Both the position numbers and the translations under genes were made by a program. From Lactobacillus taiwanensis DSM 21401 (GTDB taxonomy: Bacteria; Bacillota; Bacilli; Lactobacillales; Lactobacillaceae), in the NCBI RefSeq assembly GCF_001436695.1, contig NZ_AYZG01000017.1, forward strand, positions 29,764-93,763: a stretch of DNA of 64,000 nt. Reading direction: 5' to 3'. The notes beneath the pieces were generated by a model. The model searched no databases, was not told the DNA's origin, and saw only the letters and a program-made list of their open reading frames with translations. Numbering within the stretch: the first letter of the stretch is position 1; each line of letters opens with the position of its first letter. This document shows positions 60,024 to 64,000 of the stretch, one piece after another.

Positions 60024-60800
60024 TCAAGATTTTTGTACGAAGTTTAATAATCTTTTTGCTTCTTTTCTCAAGGTCACGTTATCATTACATTCAGATAATT
60101 TATAACCAACAAAATATGGCGGCGCATAAAAACGTGGAATAATCTTACAACATATTCCATTTCGATTTGGATAGAAAAACAAGTTATATGAATCACAACG
60201 ACCTCCATACATCTCTTTTAATGTATAGCGTATTCCGTATTGAATCCAGTCAGCCCATTTATCTAAGCCTGAGTCTTCTAACAAATTAATATTTAATTCT
60301 TGGAATCCTTGAACGGGATGCGTAGCAAAGTTAACTTCCATATTATTTGTTTTAAAGACATGAATTCCAGTAAAATTATTTTCATAGATATACTTGTAGC
60401 CATCTTCTTTATTCAAACCGACAACTTGCATATGCGGGTGCGCTAAAGAGCCATTGGATTTAGGGCCAAAATTTTTATACCAAAGGACCGATCTAAATTC
60501 ACCACTTTGTTGCATTTCATCAAAGCAATTTAAAGCAAATTTCATCAATTTATGATTATATTCTTGGGAATAACTGCTAACGTCTCCCTTATGCTGGTTC
60601 GACTCAATTATGACTGTTTGCTTTGTATCCTTTAATGTTGGAAAACGATTAGCGAGCCAAATCATTGATCCATTAGTTTGATAAATATCAGTTAAATTTT
60701 CTACATCACAAAAAGGACAAATATTACTTTTTTCACTATTGAAGCTAGACGGCTTATTTTTAGCTACGGCAAATTCAAATATAAGTGGATCATTATTCAA
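60024..60800 (-). CDS. DUF4931 protein, galactose-1-phosphate uridylyltransferase-like
   Basis: 258 residues. A zinc-type CPFCDVE motif (near residue 29) and the GalT/HIT motif SLAHPHMQVVG (near residue 118) place it in the HIT-like GalT fold, as annotated DUF4931. It may transfer a nucleotidyl group or act on a sugar phosphate; the specific substrate is unknown. The start is TTG at 60800 with AGGGA upstream. Its promoter region contains a cre-like site at 60871-60884. It precedes the RpiR-family gene, which may sense its product. Confidence 0.78.
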   Translation of the reverse strand: MNNDPLIFEFAVAKNKPSSFNSEKSNICPFCDVENLTDIYQTNGSMIWLANRFPTLKDTKQTVIIESNQHKGDVSSYSQEYNHKLMKFALNCFDEMQQSGEFRSVLWYKNFGPKSNGSLAHPHMQVVGLNKEDGYKYIYENNFTGIHVFKTNNMEVNFATHPVQGFQELNINLLEDSGLDKWADWIQYGIRYTLKEMYGGRCDSYNLFFYPNRNGICCKIIPRFYAPPYFVGYKLSECNDNVTLRKEAKRLLNFVQKS

Positions 60801-60826
60801 ACTTTTCCCTCATTTCTAAAAAATAT

Positions 60827-60855
60827 TTGCACTTCAGCCTACACTCTACTATAAT
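60827..60855 (+). promoter_or_regulatory. Plus-strand promoter with consensus -10
   Basis: TTGCAC (60827-60832), 17 bases, TATAAT (60850-60855). It points away from the DUF4931 gene and leads into a cre-like site and an intrinsic terminator with no gene between. Confidence 0.5.
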
Positions 60856-60861
60856 AATTAT

Positions 60862-60946
60862 TGAAAGTGATTAAAACGCTTTCATATAACATTTTGTAGC
60901 TTTCCTTAACTTTACTCTTTCGGTCACTTTTCCGAAAGAGTTTTTT
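60862..60946 (+). ncRNA. Candidate small RNA, about 85 nt
   Basis: Between the plus-strand promoter and the hairpin ACTCTTTCGG/CCGAAAGAGT (60914-60941) followed by TTTTTT, no ribosome binding site or coding frame over about 12 codons exists. The hairpin has no T-run on the minus strand, so it is not the end of the aroD fragment. A short RNA is the simplest reading. Confidence 0.4.
60871..60884. promoter_or_regulatory. cre-like CcpA site
   Basis: TTAAAACGCTTTCA differs from TGWAANCGNTNWCA at one defined position. It lies just downstream of the plus-strand start and on the -35 side of a possible minus-strand promoter (TTTTAA, 17, TATAGT) for the DUF4931 gene. Confidence 0.5.
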
Positions 60947-60949
60947 ACT

Positions 60950-61372
60950 TTAAGAAAGAACAACTCCTAATCCCTTATTTTTTGCGTCTTGAATTAAGGC
61001 ATTTACTCGATCAGAAACATGATCTTGTTCAATATCAATAGCATTTCCTAACCCAAAATCAATTGTAATTTTCAGCAAATTTAAATAAGCGTCTTCGCTA
61101 TCTAATTCAGTTTTCCCACCAAATTTCTGACTGCGAAAAGTAATCAAAATTGGAATCTCCTTCATTATATCTTTAAGTTTATTAGCTACTTCAATCAGTC
61201 GATTCATTAAAATTACATCTTCAAAATAGTCAATTCTCCACTCCATCATTTCTGGTTGGAGCTTTTTTATTTTTTCTGCCTGATTTAAAATATCTGCTTC
61301 ATTTGTTCCAGTATTAGTTAATACAGAAATATTTTGATCGTTTATAAGAATTTGATTTTCAGTAAATTTCAT
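60950..61372 (-). pseudogene. aroD: Truncated 3-dehydroquinate dehydratase type I (aroD fragment)
   Basis: 140 residues matching the N-terminal half of type I AroD: substrate-binding motifs MMEWRIDYFE and ITFRSQKFGG, AIDIEQD for the conserved Glu, and GVVLS at the point where the family continues with YHDF. The frame stops there (TAA), so the catalytic His and the Schiff-base Lys (H143 and K170 in the Salmonella enzyme) are missing, and no homologous sequence continues downstream. Full-length enzymes are about 250 residues. It starts at ATG 61372; the 20 codons before it read as a hydrophobic leader with no ribosome binding site. It is a degraded gene, consistent with aromatic amino-acid auxotrophy in this group. 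Confidence 0.8.
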
Positions 61373-61431
61373 GATTTTCTCCAAATAAAAAATTGCTACA
61401 TAAATTATAGTAGCAATTTCATTTCTATTCA

Positions 61432-62304
61432 TTAAAATTTATCTCTTTTAATACTACGAATGATTGCGATAACCAATACTAAAATACTACATCCCATGCC
61501 AAAATAGGCCATGTAGCCGACGCTAAACATCTGTCCAATTTGAGCTGGATTAATTTGGTGGTTGATCGCAAATTGATTGGCCCACTGATGAATCAAAGTT
61601 GGTGTTAAAACAAATAAAATTGTTGATATACCTGAGCTTACCAACATTGCACGTCTTGAATAAGGTTCTCTGAAAAACTGAGCCAATACACAAATAGCTG
61701 GTGCAACCATCAATAAAAATGTCCAAATCATAATCCATCTACCAGCAGGATCATTCATAAACTGCCCAGTATTTGTAGCATAGCGATATGTCCCCCATAA
61801 ACTCCCACCTAATAAGTTATCAAGTAAGCCAACAACATTTGCTCCTTGTGCAGCATAAGCATTATTGGTGCTTGCAGCTGCACCTTGAAGCATTTTTAAC
61901 ATGTCTTGTGAACCCACAGTTTGAAAGTTAATTGTTACAACCTGACGCATATAAGTAGATAAAAACATGACCATTGAAGCGCCTAATTGTAGTGCTTTTA
62001 GTAAATGAAGAGTTTTATTACCACCAAGTTTAAACTCTAAACTAAGAGTTCGATTGGGATTTTTACTTTTTACGATAATAAAAGCTCCCACTATTGCCGC
62101 AATAAGAAGAATTATGAGTCCAAGCCACCATTTAGTCATAATAAAGATAATTGCCAGCACAATTAAAGTTACTGAAACATATGGTCGATTTAAAAATAAG
62201 TCCCAAATATTTACCTTATCGTGACTTGCTAAACGTTGACGATATTCTTCTCTAGTTAATACTTTTTGTTCTTTATTATCCTTTGAATCTTGCTTCTTGC
62301 TCAT
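61432..62304 (-). CDS. Membrane protein (290 aa), unknown
   Basis: A charged N-terminal 35 residues, then about five helices with a polar, Gly/Asn-rich segment (AAASTNNAYAAQGANVVGLLDNL, in two parts) between helices three and four, probably external, and a short basic C-terminus. Not recognised. ATG 62304 with AAAGG was preferred to an earlier TTG. It is the first gene of the minus-strand group here, upstream of the aroD fragment, and divergent from the MFS gene. Confidence 0.55.
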   Translation of the reverse strand: MSKKQDSKDNKEQKVLTREEYRQRLASHDKVNIWDLFLNRPYVSVTLIVLAIIFIMTKWWLGLIILLIAAIVGAFIIVKSKNPNRTLSLEFKLGGNKTLHLLKALQLGASMVMFLSTYMRQVVTINFQTVGSQDMLKMLQGAAASTNNAYAAQGANVVGLLDNLLGGSLWGTYRYATNTGQFMNDPAGRWIMIWTFLLMVAPAICVLAQFFREPYSRRAMLVSSGISTILFVLTPTLIHQWANQFAINHQINPAQIGQMFSVGYMAYFGMGCSILVLVIAIIRSIKRDKF

Positions 62305-62477
62305 TACACTCAACCTTTAACTTATTTTGCTAGTCAATCTTAGCATGTTACACCATTCTTCGCATTACTTTTTTAAGAAAATTAAGCAACTTAAAAATAT
62401 CATGAAAATTCCTATGAAAACTCTATGCTAAAATAGACTATTGAAAAATAAGAAATATCTTAGATTGGGATGACTAT

Positions 62478-63692
62478 GTGACTAAATCTCACACCTATAC
62501 TTTACCTAGCGGTTGGCATAAAATATTTTATACCCTGTGGCTAGGTTGCTTTATTACTGGATTAGGTTACTCAATGACAATGCCATTTATTTCTCTATTT
62601 ATGGCTGAGTTAGGTAACTATAATAAATTACAATTAAACCTTTATTCTGGATTAGCCTTTGCCATGACTTTTATTGCCCAGGCCATTATTTCTCCTTACT
62701 GGGGAAACTTAGCTGATCGAAAAGGAAGAAAGCTCATGTGTATGCGGGCTGCCGGCGTTATGAGTCTAACTATCTTTATTACAGGGCTAGCACAAAGTGC
62801 CTTCTTTATTATCTGCATGCGCTTTTTACAAGGCTTGTTTTCTGGATATATCAATAACGCCACTGCCTTAATGGCTGGTGAGACGCCACATCAGCGTAGC
62901 GGATGGGTAATGAGTCAAATGATGACTGCCGGAACAGCAGGCAACCTAGTTGGGCCACTAATTGGTGGTGCCTTATCTAGTGCCTTTGGATACCGCATCC
63001 CATTCTTTATCACCGGTGGTTTAATGTTTTTAACTTTTTTAGGAACATGGCTATTAGTTAAGGAAGATTTCACTCCTGTTTCAAGAGAAAAGATGAAACC
63101 GATGAATGAAATAATGCATGGATTGCCTAATGTTAAGTTGATCATTATTATGTTCGTCACTACAATGATCGTCCAATTATCAACCATGTCGATCGATCCG
63201 ATTGTTTCTCTTTATGTGAAATCACTCATGCCTCATAGTCACAATATTGCATTAATCGCTGGAATTGTTGCTGCTACTCCTGGTCTTGGAACGATGCTTT
63301 CTGCTTCTCATATTGGTCATTTAATGGATCAAATCGGCGCTGAAAAAGTTTTGCGTTGGGGCCTACTTATTGCTACAATTTTGTTCATCCCGATGACTTT
63401 TATTCCCAATGCCTGGTCATTAGCTTTCTGGAGATTTTTATTAGGAATTATTAGTGCTGGTTTGCTTCCGGCAGCTCAAACTATTCTAACTTTAAATGTT
63501 CCACCAGAAGCATTCGGTAGAGTTTTCTCTTATAATCAATCATTCCAAGCAATAGGTGCAGTTCTTGGGTCTTTACTAGGTTCAACTATTTCTGGTATGT
63601 TTACCTATGAATGGGTGTTTGCAGCGACTGGAATTACCTTATTGATTAATTACTTAATTATGCTAATTTCTTCTCATCGCGAAAATGCCTGA
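62478..63692 (+). CDS. MFS multidrug efflux transporter (DHA1 type)
   Basis: 404 residues, twelve helices. Motif A GNLADRKGRK is in the loop between helices two and three, and the motif C-like GNLVGPLIGGAL sits in helix five; opening TLWLGCFITGLGYSMTMPFISLF is typical of drug:H+ antiporters. The start is a GTG at 62478 with GGGATGA upstream. An extended -10 (TGCTAAAAT) lies at about 62427-62435. It may export drugs or bile salts; the substrate is not determined. Followed after 19 bases by the amidotransferase gene, so an operon is likely. Confidence 0.87.
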   Translation: MTKSHTYTLPSGWHKIFYTLWLGCFITGLGYSMTMPFISLFMAELGNYNKLQLNLYSGLAFAMTFIAQAIISPYWGNLADRKGRKLMCMRAAGVMSLTIFITGLAQSAFFIICMRFLQGLFSGYINNATALMAGETPHQRSGWVMSQMMTAGTAGNLVGPLIGGALSSAFGYRIPFFITGGLMFLTFLGTWLLVKEDFTPVSREKMKPMNEIMHGLPNVKLIIIMFVTTMIVQLSTMSIDPIVSLYVKSLMPHSHNIALIAGIVAATPGLGTMLSASHIGHLMDQIGAEKVLRWGLLIATILFIPMTFIPNAWSLAFWRFLLGIISAGLLPAAQTILTLNVPPEAFGRVFSYNQSFQAIGAVLGSLLGSTISGMFTYEWVFAATGITLLINYLIMLISSHRENA

Positions 63693-63711
63693 TTTGTTAA
63701 AGGAGTATTTA

Positions 63712-64000
63712 ATGAAAACTATTGGTATCACTGCAAGTATTAAAAATAATAAATTAATTGTTGATCGAAGTATTATAGATACTGTTGTAAAACTAGGCTA
63801 TCTTCCACTTGTTTTTGCACCAGTTAGTTTAAAGACATTGCCACTTCCAAATGTTAATTTTGATGCTTTAATTCTAAGCGATGGTCCTGATATTACACCA
63901 ATTTTCTATAATGAAGAACCACTTCCTGAACTTAAAGAAACTGATCCTCATCGAGATCAATTCGAATTAAATCTAATTAAAAATACTCACGATTCTAACT
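63712..64000 (+). CDS. Class I glutamine amidotransferase, gamma-glutamyl-GABA hydrolase-like (partial)
   Basis: The first 96 codons are present; the C-terminal remainder lies beyond the window. GITASIKNNKLIVD, LILSDGPDITPIFY (equivalent to the PGGPD motif) and DPHRDQFELNLIK match peptidase family C26 (PuuD-like), which removes gamma-glutamyl groups. The catalytic Cys lies beyond the edge. ATG preceded by AAAGGAG; probably in an operon with the MFS transporter. Confidence 0.8.
   Translation, partial: MKTIGITASIKNNKLIVDRSIIDTVVKLGYLPLVFAPVSLKTLPLPNVNFDALILSDGPDITPIFYNEEPLPELKETDPHRDQFELNLIKNTHDSN

Noticed and set aside
1-64000. CRISPR arrays, insertion sequences, tRNA or rRNA genes
   Set aside because: No regularly spaced repeats, transposase frames, CCA-ended cloverleaf or rRNA motifs were seen on either strand.

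Overview
The window looks like a low-GC Firmicute chromosome of the Lactobacillus gasseri/johnsonii group. The evidence is the A+T-rich codon use, a cinnamoyl esterase almost identical in layout to the L. johnsonii LJ0536 type, a tandem pair of flavin reductases like the H2O2-forming Nfr pair of the L. acidophilus group, a MurE with no meso-DAP-type motif, and PepF/PepD peptidases. No rRNA, tRNA, CRISPR array, insertion sequence or prophage is visible, so this is ordinary chromosomal backbone with a few odd islands. No stretch above 300 bases lacks a gene.

Layout. 1-6.1 kb: the N-terminal half of a secreted SLAP-like protein (TTG start, runs off the left edge), a small guanylate-kinase-like protein, a DUF2187-like protein, a polytopic O-antigen-ligase-like protein, an extracytoplasmic membrane protein, and a fused NrdI-NrdF-like protein that has lost almost all metal ligands. 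6.1-10.2 kb: mazEF, a promoter-to-terminator unit that looks like a structured non-coding RNA of about 180 nt, a split ThrE exporter, and an ABC-F ATPase with a small membrane partner. 10.2-18.2 kb: a small secreted Lys-rich protein, an LCP ligase, PepF, a 25-residue double-glycine-leader-like ORF, lactate permease, and a metal ABC importer with a strong operator region. 18.4-26 kb: a zinc-site ArsR regulator with a HAD phosphatase, the fruRKA operon, and a GH31 alpha-glucosidase with a cre-like site. 26-36 kb: an ABC-2 exporter, an amino-acid racemase next to murE, a two-component system, and a heterodimeric LmrCD-like exporter. 36-42.5 kb: the origin-type cluster rsmG-noc-parA-parB-DUF951-ychF-DUF1129 facing a divergent cvpA. 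42.5-49.3 kb: apbE, a tyrosine phosphatase, a MupG-family protein, two flavin reductases with a TetR regulator, and a PepD dipeptidase broken by one in-frame TGA. 49.2-56.2 kb: a TetR-controlled FtsX-type ABC transporter with twin operators, two phosphoglycerate-mutase-like phosphatases, the cinnamoyl esterase behind a palindromic promoter, DUF975, yaaA and a micro-protein. 56.2-64 kb: a membrane GDPD, a beta-lactamase-fold protein without the SxxK lysine, an RpiR regulator, a GalT-like DUF4931 protein, a possible CcpA-controlled small RNA, a truncated aroD, a membrane protein, an MFS pump, and the start of a class I amidotransferase.

The most unusual object is the NrdI-NrdF fusion at 4182-5579. 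By motif alignment, five of the six residues that bind the dimetal centre in NrdF are replaced and the substitutions do not match the known metal-free class Ie pattern. Other second-look items are the orphan structured RNA beside mazEF, the double-glycine mini-ORF, the zinc-site ArsR next to an importer, the SxxK-less beta-lactamase fold, and the cre-linked small transcript at 60862-60946. All calls come from reading the sequence; no database search was run.
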